Source: Nocardia amikacinitolerans NBRC 108937
GTDB taxonomy: Bacteria > Actinomycetota > Actinomycetes > Mycobacteriales > Mycobacteriaceae
DNA length: 64,000 nt
Reading direction: 5' to 3'
Assembly (NCBI RefSeq): GCF_001612615.1
Contig: NZ_BDAU01000030.1
Coordinates: forward strand, 169,474-233,473
Shown: positions 34,001 through 41,846 of the stretch, piece by piece
How the letters are laid out: every line of letters begins with the position of its first letter
Position numbering within the stretch: position 1 is the stretch's first letter
Translations under genes and position numbers: made by a program
The notes under the pieces: generated by a model
Database searches by the model: none
What the model was told of the DNA's origin: nothing
Seen by the model: the letters and a program-made list of their open reading frames with translations, nothing else

Positions 34001-34587
34001 GCGCCGGAGTGGTAGTCGAAGACGATCAAACGTTCCGGAACATGGCCGGCGAGCACGCAGTCCACCGCGTGGTCGAGCAGATCCAGACTGGTGGCGAGAA
34101 TCCGCGGCGCGGTCTCGGCGAGGATGGGGCGCAGCTGCGCGACGGGCGCACTGGCTTGCAAGGGCACCGCGACGGCGCCGACGTGCAGGCAGGCCAGATC
34201 CAGGATGGTGTACTCGGCGCTGGTGAAGCCGAGGACGGCGACGAAATCGCCCGCGCGCAAGCCGATCTCGTGCTGCCAGTCGGCGGCCACCGCGCCGACC
34301 CGCGCCCACACCTCGCCGTAGGTGATGGTGTCGAAGCTCGGCAGCAGACGCGTCGTCCGGCGGCCGGTCCGCGGGTCGGTGGTCAGCTCCACCGAGCGCT
34401 GACCGAGCGCGGGCCTCTCGGCGTAGCCGGTCATGAGGGTTTCGACGATGCGCGGTAACCGCATCCCCGGCTGCCGGATCGCCGCGCTGATCTCCGCGCT
34501 CGGTTTCGCGTCCCGGATCTGCCGGTGCTCGGCGTACAACCGCGCGATTCGCTCGGTCTGTCGCGCGGCCCGCGCTACGTCCGCCAT
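31099..34587 (-). CDS. car: Carboxylic acid reductase
   Basis: A 1162-residue multidomain enzyme that reduces carboxylic acids to aldehydes with ATP and NADPH. The adenylation domain (about 1-640) has the AMP-binding LLIYTSGSTGTPKGAMYT and DGYGSTEAGGG. The carrier domain has FTDLGGDSLSALSL, whose Ser takes the phosphopantetheine arm. The C-terminal thioester reductase has TGANGYLGRFL, YLSTVAVAA and YGTSKWAGEVLL. Length is close to Nocardia iowensis CAR (1174). A phosphopantetheinyl transferase is needed but is not adjacent. The ATG at 34587 follows GGAGG. Physiological substrate unknown (aromatic or fatty acids). Confidence 0.95.
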   Translation of the reverse strand: MADVARAARQTERIARLYAEHRQIRDAKPSAEISAAIRQPGMRLPRIVETLMTGYAERPALGQRSVELTTDPRTGRRTTRLLPSFDTITYGEVWARVGAVAADWQHEIGLRAGDFVAVLGFTSAEYTILDLACLHVGAVAVPLQASAPVAQLRPILAETAPRILATSLDLLDHAVDCVLAGHVPERLIVFDYHSGADDQRAALASARRRLAAAPIVIDTLDEVIDRGRGHAPAALHDPDDDPLTLLIYTSGSTGTPKGAMYTGSLVTAMWLAQPLVAAINLNYMPMSHVAGRMTLHGVLARGGTAYFAAASDMSTLFEDIALVRPTELFFVPRVCDMVFQRYQSELDRRAEGGVASAELVEEVKSELRQDFFGGRYMTAICGSAPLAAEMKAFVESVLDLDLHDGYGSTEAGGGLVIDTLVRRPPVLDYKLVDVPELGYFRTDSPHPRGELLLKTTAMISGYYKRPDLDAEIFDEDGFYRTGDIVAELGPDRLVYVDRRNNVLKLSQGEFVTVAKLEAVFAGSPLVRQIFVHGSSERAYLLAVIVPTDEALNRWEGAELAAALSESLQQVAKDAQLNSYEIPRDFLIETEPFSAANGLLSGIGKLLRPKLKQRYGARMEQLYADLAAAQNDELLALRHEAGTRPVLEIVGRATRALLGCAGADIRPDAHFTDLGGDSLSALSLSNLLGDIFGIEVPVGVVTSPANDLRRLADYIDAARETEGHRPTFTSVHGESLRVTATQLSLEAFVDPPTLAAATDLPLAAGPPRTVLLTGANGYLGRFLCLEWLERLNSSGGQLICLVRGADASAARKRLEESFDTGDANLLDRFHELADSSLEVLAADIGEPNLGVDEATWRRLAADVDLIVHPAALVNHVLPYRQLFGPNVVGTAELIRLALSTRRKPITYLSTVAVAAQIDPSKFAEDGDIREMSPVRVLDESYANGYGTSKWAGEVLLREANDRFGLPVAVFRSDMILAHSRYTGQLNLPDMFTRLLLSLLATGIAPRSFYQTDADGRPRRAHYDGLPVDFTAAAITALVAAATDGFRTYDVLNPHDDGISLDTFVDWLIEAGHPIHRIADYGDWFTRFESALRALPEHQRANTLLPLLHAFRRPARPLRGAALPAENFRAAVRSLGLPEAPDIPHLSPTLIEKYVSDLRQHRLL

Positions 34588-34600
34588 AGGTACGCCTCCA

Positions 34601-34643
34601 CGATGAGTCACCTGGTCTCTCATCGTCACGTTAGCTCACCTAA
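34601..34643. promoter_or_regulatory. Two palindromes in the car promoter region
   Basis: CGATGAG (34601-34607) and CTCATCG (34619-34625) form a perfect inverted repeat with an 11-nt spacer. TTAG-N5-CTAA lies beside it at 34631-34643. They end 13 and 43 bp upstream of the car start codon and look like operators. No regulator gene is adjacent, so the ligand is unknown. Confidence 0.5.
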
Positions 34644-34699
34644 GGATTTCGGTCACGAGGTTCCACGGTGCCCGAAACCGCCGCGTCCCTCCGGACCAC

Positions 34700-35458
34700 T
34701 CAGAGCGGGGTGACGCGAGCGACCGCGCGCGCTTCGTCGCCCACGGCGAGCCAGGCGTCCAAAGTGTCGCCTGCCCGACGGCCGATCACCCGAACCTCGT
34801 CGCGCGACTCGAGCGGCTTGGCGTACTCGATGATCACCCGGTGCGCGGCCGAGATCAGCTCGCCGTGTCCGGCCAGCAGCTCCTCGAGCGCACCGAGGTA
34901 GACGGCGTTGTTCACGTGATCGAGCACGTCGATGTCGGCCACCCGAAGCGGGAAGGGCAGCACCTCCACATCGGCCGCCGCCACGTCGGGCATCGGCTCA
35001 GTGAGGGCGGCCCGCCAGCGCAGGCGATGCTCGGTGGTGCTGGCCAGCATCGGCGCCATGAAGCGGTCGCTCATCCTGGTCGGCACGCCGCTCTCGATGC
35101 CGAAGTGGATCAGGAAGGCCTCGGTCTCGATCAGACCGCCCGCGCTGCCGCAGATCTGCACGCGCATGTTGCACCAGCGGTTGGACAGCGCCGAGCACCA
35201 GCGGTGCAGGGTGACCCGCTCGCCCCACACGACCGGCTTCAGCACGTCGATCACCGTGCGGCGCACCACCCACCCGCGGTGGGTGTCGCCGTCCTCCACC
35301 GCGTCGAGGTGTTCGAAGCCGATGTCCTGCAGGTAGCGGGCGACGGCGTCGAGGCGAAGTCGCTGTTGCCTGTCGGTATCGGCGAGACGAACCGGCCACC
35401 CCGTCCGAAAGGGGGTCCCGATGGGCGGACGTTCCGGCAGCGAGCTGGGAATGACCAT
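34700..35458 (-). CDS. Acyl-ACP thioesterase-family protein (double hotdog)
   Basis: A 252-residue protein with two hotdog-fold halves, as in FatA/FatB-type thioesterases (PF01643), which hydrolyse acyl-ACP to free fatty acids. The first half has WPVRLADTDRQQRLRLDAVA and RYLQDIGFEHLDAVE; the second has RVADIDVLDHVNNAVYLGAL with the Asn/His pair expected at the active site. Free fatty acids released here could be substrates of the CAR encoded next to it; that is inference. Start chosen at MVIPSSLP; the frame is open further upstream without family similarity. Confidence 0.8.
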   Translation of the reverse strand: MVIPSSLPERPPIGTPFRTGWPVRLADTDRQQRLRLDAVARYLQDIGFEHLDAVEDGDTHRGWVVRRTVIDVLKPVVWGERVTLHRWCSALSNRWCNMRVQICGSAGGLIETEAFLIHFGIESGVPTRMSDRFMAPMLASTTEHRLRWRAALTEPMPDVAAADVEVLPFPLRVADIDVLDHVNNAVYLGALEELLAGHGELISAAHRVIIEYAKPLESRDEVRVIGRRAGDTLDAWLAVGDEARAVARVTPL

Positions 35459-35507
35459 GGGTCGGATGATGCCAGGCGGAGGCCGATCGGCCCGTCCGGC
35501 ACTCCGG

Positions 35508-36053
35508 TCAGCCCAGTCCGGTCTCCGGAATCGCGCACGCCATGCCCTCGGCCATGCCGGTGGGCCGCACACCGAGCGCCTGGTTGAGCCTGGCGCGCTG
35601 GTTCTCCCAGGCGATGGCGGCGGCCAGCTCGGCGAGCTGCGCCTTGGTGAGATGGTTCAGCAGTCGCTCGCGCAGTTCGTCCAGGTCGATCGCGGGCGTC
35701 GCGGTGACGGCCTCGGCGTAGGCGATGACCAGTTTCTCCAGTTCGGTGTAGGCGTCGCTGGTCCGGTAGCGCGGCAGATCGGTGATCTGCCGCTCGGTGA
35801 GCCCGCTGGTCTGCGCGATGGCCGAGCCGATGTCGAGACAGAACTCGCAGTTCACCAGACCCGCGGTCTTCAGCTCGGCCAGGTCTTTGAGACGTGGGTC
35901 GAGGCGGTTGGCGAAAATCGACATCGTCTCGTAGAACGCCGTGCTCGCCAGCAGCTGCGGCCTGCGCGCCAGCCAGCCGACCAGATCCATGCGATGACGC
36001 TTGGCCCGTCGCATCGCCCGCGCATGGTTTCGAATACGCTCTACCGCTCGCAT
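35508..36053 (-). CDS. Carboxymuconolactone decarboxylase/AhpD-like protein
   Basis: A 181-residue all-helical protein of the CMD/AhpD superfamily. The redox motif region is LVNCEFCLDIGSAIAQ, with the CxxC pair four residues before the usual distal position, then EKLVIAYAEAVTATPAID and AELAAAIAWENQRARLNQAL. Such proteins act as alkylhydroperoxidase-like disulfide reductases or peroxidases, but many are uncharacterised. GGGAGG precedes the ATG. It lies 49 bp upstream of the thioesterase start in the same direction, so the two may be co-transcribed. Confidence 0.85.
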   Translation of the reverse strand: MRAVERIRNHARAMRRAKRHRMDLVGWLARRPQLLASTAFYETMSIFANRLDPRLKDLAELKTAGLVNCEFCLDIGSAIAQTSGLTERQITDLPRYRTSDAYTELEKLVIAYAEAVTATPAIDLDELRERLLNHLTKAQLAELAAAIAWENQRARLNQALGVRPTGMAEGMACAIPETGLG

Positions 36054-36132
36054 CGTTCAGCCTCCCCTGAGCTCGTGACGAGTTGTTGCCGCCATCCTAC
36101 GCCCAAAACGACAGCCTGTAGTAGATATTCGG

Positions 36133-36492
36133 CTACGTGCGCGCGCTCTTGCCCGCCTCGAGGATCGCGGCCAGATCGGCCGGGATCGGCATGGGCTGGA
36201 AGATGCCGACGGTGGCGCGACCGGTATTGCCGATCGGCACCCTGCCGAGCGACGAGGCGAGACCCGCGCCCGACAGCCGGACCACCTGCCCCAGCGCCTC
36301 CTTCCTGTCGCGGCACCGCAGCGCCAGCTTCAGCATGTGCCAGTGCGAGCGGGTGTGCGGCCACGGCCACGGCTGGGACAGAATGTGCGCGCGTTCCAAC
36401 GCGCGCCACATGTCGTCGAGATCTGTTGCGGCGCTTGCCGAACGCAGTTCGTCCTCGAAGGCGGTGCGGACGGTGGGCGGCATCGGAGCCAC
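36133..36492 (-). CDS. DUF3703-family protein
   Basis: A 119-residue protein with the signature DDMWRALERAHILSQPW followed by PHTRSHWHMLKLAL and VGIFQPMPIPADLAAIL. I recognise this as the DUF3703 pattern (His- and Trp-rich helical region), often found near metal-resistance genes, function unknown. The GTG at 36492 has AGGAGG 5 nt upstream; an internal ATG at 36483 is less likely. It is divergent from the next gene. Confidence 0.72.
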   Translation of the reverse strand: MAPMPPTVRTAFEDELRSASAATDLDDMWRALERAHILSQPWPWPHTRSHWHMLKLALRCRDRKEALGQVVRLSGAGLASSLGRVPIGNTGRATVGIFQPMPIPADLAAILEAGKSART

Positions 36493-36588
36493 GGTTTCCT
36501 CCTGGGATGGCGGGAATGTCTCGTCATCGAGCGTCGCCGATCCGCCGGGCCGGAGTCTTGAACAAACCTGCTGCTTGACTCTCCCACT

Positions 36589-37494
36589 GTGGCAGGTCGT
36601 TGGCTGGGGCCCATGCACCCCTACATCGGCTCCGGTCCCTACTGCTACAGCAACTCCCTCGCCATGCTGCTCGGTGCGGACGCACCGCCGGTCGGGGTCA
36701 TCGAAACGCTGACCGGAGCGCCGTTCGGCGCGCAGGTGGAGGGCGAACGACCGTACTTCGATCCGGTCGGCTGGCACCCGGAGATCGGCTTGGACGCGGC
36801 GATCGATCTGTTGGGATGGCGGTGCGCGCGCACCAACGGCGGGTCAGCCGCCGAGGCCGTGGACCGGTTGCGTGTCGCGCTCGACCACGGCCCTGTTCTG
36901 CTGGGTCCGCTCGACATGGGGTTGCTGAGTTATCGACCCGGCTCAGGCGTGGCCATCGGCGCGGACCACTACGTCGTGGCGCTCGTCATGGAGGCGGATG
37001 TCGTTGTCCTGCACGATCCTCAGGGTCACCCGTACGCGACGTTGCCCGTCGCCGATCTCGCGGCGGCGTGGCGAGCCGACGAGATCGCCTACGCCGACGC
37101 GCCTTTCGTCATGCGGTCGGAATTCGTGCGGGCGCGTGTGGTTTCCGTCGACGAGGCACTCGAGGCCGCCATGCCGAGAGCGGTCCGCTGGCTGACCGGC
37201 GCGCCGGAATCCACGGAGCGAATCGCGGAGTTGGTCGACGCGGGGCTCACGCCCGACGCGCGAGATCTGCTGGGAGTCTTCGGTATACGTCTGGGCGCGC
37301 GCCGCCTGGCCGACGCCGCGACGAGCCTGTCCAGGGTGGGCCGACATCGGGCGGCACACATCGCGGCCGAACAGTCACGCGTCATCGGCGGACTCCAGCA
37401 CCCGCTGATCACCGGCAACGACACCGAACTCGCAACACAACTCCGCCGCCTCGCCCCCGGCTACGAACACCTCCGATCAGCGCTGAGCGGCTGA
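36589..37494 (+). CDS. Papain-like-fold (C39/BtrH_N-like) hypothetical protein
   Basis: A 301-residue protein without signal peptide. The N-terminal 180 residues look like a cysteine-protease fold: IGSGPYCYSNSLAMLLG supplies a Cys at the head of a helix, GADHYVVALVMEADVVVLHD supplies His and Asp. This order (C...H...D) is that of C39-like and BtrH N-terminal acyl-transfer domains. The C-terminal 120 residues are helical with no known motif. Activity could be peptidase, amidase or acyl transfer; no biosynthetic cluster surrounds it. Confidence 0.5.
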   Translation: MAGRWLGPMHPYIGSGPYCYSNSLAMLLGADAPPVGVIETLTGAPFGAQVEGERPYFDPVGWHPEIGLDAAIDLLGWRCARTNGGSAAEAVDRLRVALDHGPVLLGPLDMGLLSYRPGSGVAIGADHYVVALVMEADVVVLHDPQGHPYATLPVADLAAAWRADEIAYADAPFVMRSEFVRARVVSVDEALEAAMPRAVRWLTGAPESTERIAELVDAGLTPDARDLLGVFGIRLGARRLADAATSLSRVGRHRAAHIAAEQSRVIGGLQHPLITGNDTELATQLRRLAPGYEHLRSALSG

Positions 37495-37507
37495 CCCCCG
37501 CTTGCGC

Positions 37508-37579
37508 GGCACCTTCCACACACCTTTCACACGCCTCACATAGGCGATGGCTATGTGAGGCGTGTGAAAGGTATGTGCC
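37508..37579. repeat. Palindromic intergenic element, copy 2 (perfect 21-bp stem)
   Basis: The arms 37523-37543 and 37551-37571 are exactly complementary over 21 bp around a 7-nt loop (GCGATGG), with outer GGCAC/GTGCC ends. It shares core and loop length with the element at 2914-2980 and again sits between convergent genes. Confidence 0.85.
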
Positions 37580-37648
37580 ATCGAAACCCCACCACCTTTC
37601 GCACTGCTCAGCGGGATTGCGACGATGCGCGTCGTGATACGGAGACTG

Positions 37649-38890
37649 TCAGTGGAGTGCGCCTCGCCAGTCCAGGTCACCGAATTGGGAAGGGGGAGCG
37701 CCGAACATGGCGCGGCAGACGCGGGTCAGGTGTGCGCTGTCGGCGAAGCCCGCTCCGTGCGCGACCTCGGTGAGTGTGTGGCCCGCGGCGAGCAGTTCGA
37801 CGGCGCGCTGCACACGGAGCCAGCGCAGGTACGGGCGGAACGGCAAGCCGAGTTCGGCCGAGAAGACATGCGCCAGACGGCTTTCCGACAGATGGACGGC
37901 ACGAGCCAAGTCGGCCAACCGAACCGGTCCCTCGGCGATTCGCTCCGGCAACATTCGCAGCACCTTCGCCACCGCCGGATGGCGCACCCCCTCGCCCGCG
38001 CCGACACGCAACCACTCCGCCTCCGACCCCGACTCGAGCGCCGACCGCACCCAACCGACGAAGGCGGCCGCTTCCTCGGTGAGCGGCACCCGCGACGGTT
38101 CCCCAGCGTCCGCCTCGCCGGAGGACGACTCACCAATCCTCGCCTCACCGGACGACGGCTCACCGGTACCCGCCTCACCCGACGACGGCTCACCGGTACC
38201 CGCCTCACCCGACGACAGCTCACGAGCGCCGCACTCACCGGGTGACCGTTCACCCGCATCCGGTTCGCTGGGCCAGCATCCCGCCACATGCCGCACCGCA
38301 TCCGACCCGACCTCGCCAAACCGCGAAGACCCAGCAGCCGATTCGCCAGGTGACACTTCACCAGATCCCCGCGGCGACACCTCCGCACCAGCACCCGCCT
38401 GACCGGGTGACCGTTCACCAGCACCCGGTTCGCCGAGCGACCATTCGGCAGCATCTGATTCGGCGGGCCAGGGTTCGCCTGAGCACTGCTCCGGCCGTAG
38501 CCAGGGTGCGGCGGCGTCCAACCCCAATTCCACTGCCGCGCGAGCCCATCCGCGCACCGACTCGCGTGGTCGCGCCACAGCCGCCCACCGCGCACCCGGT
38601 GCCGACTCCGGATCCAGATGCACCACCGCTCCATGCGGCGCACCGCGGATCACCGCGTGGGCGACGTCAGGCGGGACTACCGCCGCGCGGCAGACCACCT
38701 GCTGCCCCGTGGCGTCGGCGAGCACCATGTTCGCGTCGGAGACGATGATCTGCACGGAGTGGTGCGCGTGCAAGGCTGCGGTGCCGATCCGGCCGACGAT
38801 CACCAGTCGCCCAGGGCTGAGCGCGGCGATGCCCCGCCAGCGCCGTGTATCACCGCCATCCGCCATCTCCCCGGAGTCACCCGCGTCCAC
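37649..38890 (-). CDS. AraC-family regulator with an internal repeat insertion
   Basis: A 413-residue transcription factor. The N-terminal part (residues 20-120, with HAHHSVQIIVSDANMVLAD and VVPPDVAHAVIRGAPHGAVV) is a cupin-like sensor. The C-terminal 100 residues hold the two helix-turn-helix motifs (RLADLARAVHLSESRLAHVF and LTEVAHGAGFADSAHLTRV). Between them are over 100 residues of Gly/Glu/Ser/Pro repeats such as SSGEAGTGEP in 10-residue units, absent from ordinary AraC proteins of about 280 residues. The linker is probably disordered. GTG at 38890 chosen; ATG at 38866 possible. Target genes unknown. Confidence 0.82.
   Translation of the reverse strand: MDAGDSGEMADGGDTRRWRGIAALSPGRLVIVGRIGTAALHAHHSVQIIVSDANMVLADATGQQVVCRAAVVPPDVAHAVIRGAPHGAVVHLDPESAPGARWAAVARPRESVRGWARAAVELGLDAAAPWLRPEQCSGEPWPAESDAAEWSLGEPGAGERSPGQAGAGAEVSPRGSGEVSPGESAAGSSRFGEVGSDAVRHVAGCWPSEPDAGERSPGECGARELSSGEAGTGEPSSGEAGTGEPSSGEARIGESSSGEADAGEPSRVPLTEEAAAFVGWVRSALESGSEAEWLRVGAGEGVRHPAVAKVLRMLPERIAEGPVRLADLARAVHLSESRLAHVFSAELGLPFRPYLRWLRVQRAVELLAAGHTLTEVAHGAGFADSAHLTRVCRAMFGAPPSQFGDLDWRGALH
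38101..38220. repeat. 30-bp tandem repeats inside the AraC-type gene
   Basis: Four 30-bp units. The two at 38161-38190 and 38191-38220 differ at one base, and the one at 38131 by a few. Each encodes one 10-residue SSGEAGTGEP-type unit, so changes in copy number stay in frame. Confidence 0.9.
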
Positions 38891-38923
38891 TCACCGACCG
38901 TACGGGACCGACGGCGCGATCCG

Positions 38924-39577
38924 TACGGTCGACGTCCAAGTGGCCCGTACGCTCGGCAGTCACGCAACCCGCACACACGGCGCCCACACGACCCGCACGC
39001 ACGGCAGTCACGCAACCCGCACACACGGCGCCCACACGAACCGCACACTCAGCGCCCACACGACCCGTGCGCTCGGCAGTCACGCAAGCCGCACACTCGG
39101 CGATCAAGCGACCCCGCTCGGCGCCCACACCTGCGCACTCGGCGTCCGCGCGACCCGTACGGTCGGCGCCCACCCAACCCGCACGCTCAGCGCCCACCCA
39201 ACCCGCACACTCGGCAGCCACACAACTCGCACACTCGGCAGCCACACAACCCGCACACTCGGCAGCCACACAACCCGCACACTCAGCGATCAAGCGACCC
39301 GCACACTCGGCGCCCACACGACCCACACGCTCAGCGATCAAGCGACCCGCACACTCGGCGCCCACACGACCCACACGCTCAGCGATCAAGCGACCCACAC
39401 ACTCAGCGCCCACACCCGCACACTCAACGCCCACACGACCCGCACGCTCGGCAGTCACGCAGCCCGCACGCTCGGCGATCAAGCGACCCCGCTCGGCGCC
39501 CACACCCGCACGCTCGGCGCCCACGCAACCCGCACACACTCGGCGTCCGCGCGACCCATACGCTCAGTGTCCACGCG
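38924..39577. repeat. 24-bp minisatellite array (about 27 units)
   Basis: Tandem degenerate units of the form CACRCTCGGCRNYCACRCRACCCG follow each other without spacers across about 650 bp upstream of the AraC-type gene. A few units are shortened to 18-21 bp. Because 24 is a multiple of three, several frames on both strands are open and would encode octapeptide repeats (HSAATQPA on the plus strand, AECAGCVA on the minus strand). None has a convincing start site, so I treat the array as a repeat, not a gene. Confidence 0.9.
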
Positions 39578-39647
39578 AGGAGCGCCGTCGGAGCGGCATT
39601 CGCAGAGAAGCCGAGCAGGCTACGCGCCCGGCGTGACACCTATGCCA

Positions 39648-39682
39648 CGGGCCCCGGGTGGACGACGTCCTCCCGGGGCCCG
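39648..39682 (-). terminator. Terminator hairpin after der
   Basis: CGGGCCCCGGG (39648-39658) pairs perfectly with 39672-39682 around a 13-nt loop, 12 bp after the der stop codon. It closes the long minus-strand housekeeping block. Confidence 0.75.
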
Positions 39683-39693
39683 CGACATTCCGC

Positions 39694-41109
39694 CTACTTC
39701 CTCCGCTCGCGCTTCTCCCGCACGCGCACCGAGATCCGCACCGGCGACCCGTCGAAACCGAATTCCTCGCGCAGGCGGCGTTCCAGGAAGCGACGGTAGC
39801 CCGCCTCCAGGAAGCCGGTGGTGAACAGCACGAAGGTCGGTGGCCGGGTGGAGGCCTGCGTCGCGAAGAGGATGCGCGGCAGCCGACCGCCGCGCATCGG
39901 CGGCGGCGTGGCGGCGACGACTTCCTTGAGCCAGGTGTTCAGCCGGCCGGTGGGAATGCGCTTGTCCCAGGATTCCAGCGCGGTCTCCATGGCGGGCACC
40001 AGCTTCTGCACGGCGCGGCCGGTGTGCGCGGAGATGTTGACGCGCTGGGCCCACGGCACGCGCACCAGTTCGCGATCGACTTCCTTCTCCAGCTGGAGGC
40101 GGCGGTCCTCGTCGACCAGGTCCCATTTGTTGAAGGCGAGCACCAGCGCCCGTCCGGAGTCGGCGACCAGGCTGATCACCCGCAGGTCCTGCTCGGTGAT
40201 CGGCTGCGAGGCGTCGATCAGCATGATCGCCACCTCGGAGGCCTCCAGCGCCGACTTGGTGCGCAGCGAGGCGTAGAACTCGGTGCCGCTGGCGTTGGAG
40301 ACCTTCCTGCGCAGGCCCGCGGTGTCGACGAACTTCCAGATCTTGCCGCCCAGTTCGACGAGCGAGTCGACCGGGTCGACGGTGGTGCCCGCGACATCGT
40401 GCACCACCGAGCGCTCCTCGTCGGAGAGCTTGTTGAGCAGGCTGGACTTGCCGACGTTGGGCTTGCCGACCAGTGCGACGCGGCGCGGTCCTGCGCCGCC
40501 GGTACCCTCGCGCGGCGTCTCGGGCAGCACGGCGAGCACGTCGTCGAGCAGGTCGCCGGTGCCGCGGCCGTGCGCGGCGGAGACCATGCGCGGCTCACCG
40601 AGCCCCAACGACCACAGCGCCGCGGCCTCGGACTCGACGCGCTGGTCGTCGACCTTGTTGGCGACCAGGATGACCGGGATCTTCGACCGGCGCAGCTTCT
40701 TCACCGCGGCCTCGTCGGTCGCGGTCGCGCCGACGGTCGCGTCGACCACGAGGAGGATCGCGTCGGCGGTCGCCATGGCCACCTCGGCCTGACGCGCGAC
40801 ATGCTGTTGCAGACCCTTGGCGTCGGGCTCCCAGCCGCCGGTGTCCTGCACCAGGAATCGCCGACCGGCCCAGCTCGCCTCGTAGGAAATGCGGTCGCGG
40901 GTGACGCCGGGGATGTCCTCGACGACCGCCTCGCGGCGGCCGAGGATCCGGTTCACCAGCGTGGACTTGCCCACGTTCGGACGCCCGACCACCGCGAGCG
41001 TCGGCATGGCGAGATGCTCCTCGCCCTCCTGCTCACCCTCGAGATCGGCGATCTCCCAGTCGGTTTCGTCGCTCCATACGCCGTCACCGGCCAGTACGTC
41101 CTCGGTCAC
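39694..41109 (-). CDS. der: Ribosome assembly GTPase Der (EngA)
   Basis: A 471-residue double GTPase needed for 50S ribosome maturation. The two G domains have P-loops GRPNVGKST and GKPNVGKSS, with DTGG and DTAG switch II motifs and NKVD/NKWD base-recognition motifs; a C-terminal KH-like domain follows (LPRILFATQASTRPPTFVLF). An acidic N-terminal extension of about 35 residues (ETDWEIADLEGEQEGEEH) is common in actinomycetes. GTG start overlaps the cmk stop by 4 nt. Confidence 0.97.
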   Translation of the reverse strand: MTEDVLAGDGVWSDETDWEIADLEGEQEGEEHLAMPTLAVVGRPNVGKSTLVNRILGRREAVVEDIPGVTRDRISYEASWAGRRFLVQDTGGWEPDAKGLQQHVARQAEVAMATADAILLVVDATVGATATDEAAVKKLRRSKIPVILVANKVDDQRVESEAAALWSLGLGEPRMVSAAHGRGTGDLLDDVLAVLPETPREGTGGAGPRRVALVGKPNVGKSSLLNKLSDEERSVVHDVAGTTVDPVDSLVELGGKIWKFVDTAGLRRKVSNASGTEFYASLRTKSALEASEVAIMLIDASQPITEQDLRVISLVADSGRALVLAFNKWDLVDEDRRLQLEKEVDRELVRVPWAQRVNISAHTGRAVQKLVPAMETALESWDKRIPTGRLNTWLKEVVAATPPPMRGGRLPRILFATQASTRPPTFVLFTTGFLEAGYRRFLERRLREEFGFDGSPVRISVRVREKRERRK

Positions 41110-41846
41110 CGATTCCCTCCCGTTGTCGAAATCTGCTGCGCGACAACGCGGTACAGCTCGTCGATGACCTCGTCCATGTTCAGCTCGCTGGTGTCCACGA
41201 GCACCGCGTCCGCGGCGGGACGCAGCGGGGAGACCTTGCGGGTGGAGTCGAGGTTGTCGCGACGCTGCACGTCGGCGAGCACGGCCGCGTAGTCGTCGCC
41301 GCGGCCTTCCCGGATGTTCTGCTGGTTGCGCCGTTCGGCGCGCGCCTCCGCGGAGGCGGTCAGATAGATCTTGGCGTCCGCGTCGGGCAGCACGACGGTG
41401 CCGATGTCGCGGCCCTCCACGACGATGCGCTGCGCCGTCGCGGTGATCTCGCGCTGCAACGCGACGAGCAGCTCGCGCACCTCGGCCACTGCGGACACCG
41501 CCGAGACCGCCTTGGTGACGGCGTCGCCGCGGATCTCGGCGGAAACGTCCTCGCCGTCGAGCTCGATCACCTCGTGGCTGGGATCGGTGCCGATCGTCAA
41601 CGGCAGCTCCTTGACCGCGGCGCCGATCGCCGCGCTGTCGGTGAGCTCGATGCCCGTCCGCAGCACCCGCAGGGTGGCGACCCGGTACATGGCGCCGGTG
41701 TCGAGGTAGCGGGCGCCGAGCCGGGTGGCGAGGCGCCGGGAGACGCTGGACTTACCGGTGCCCGAAGGCCCGTCCATGGCGACCACCAGCGGAGCCTGCC
41801 CGGCCAGCGCGCCGGGAACCTCGACCGGAATCTCCACACCGTTCAC
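41106..41846 (-). CDS. cmk: Cytidylate kinase
   Basis: A 246-residue kinase that phosphorylates CMP and dCMP. It has P-loop AMDGPSGTGKSSVSRRLA, ARYLDTGAMYRVATL, IVVEGRDIGTVVLPDADAK and RRDNLDSTRKVSPL, all diagnostic. The GTG start overlaps the rluB stop and its stop overlaps der, in the same order as M. tuberculosis Rv1711-1713. Confidence 0.96.
   Translation of the reverse strand: MNGVEIPVEVPGALAGQAPLVVAMDGPSGTGKSSVSRRLATRLGARYLDTGAMYRVATLRVLRTGIELTDSAAIGAAVKELPLTIGTDPSHEVIELDGEDVSAEIRGDAVTKAVSAVSAVAEVRELLVALQREITATAQRIVVEGRDIGTVVLPDADAKIYLTASAEARAERRNQQNIREGRGDDYAAVLADVQRRDNLDSTRKVSPLRPAADAVLVDTSELNMDEVIDELYRVVAQQISTTGGNR

Noticed and set aside
34631..34643. A second IdeR iron box, upstream of car.
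   Set aside because: TTAG-N5-CTAA matches only the outer half-sites of a shortened box; the 19-bp consensus fails from position 11 onward.
38877..39539. A Cys/Ala/Gly-rich protein of 220 residues encoded by the 24-bp array.
   Set aside because: The frame is open only because the unit length is a multiple of three; there is no good start site, and several other frames are equally open.
38924..39577. CRISPR array.
   Set aside because: Units are contiguous without unique spacers, and no cas genes are nearby.
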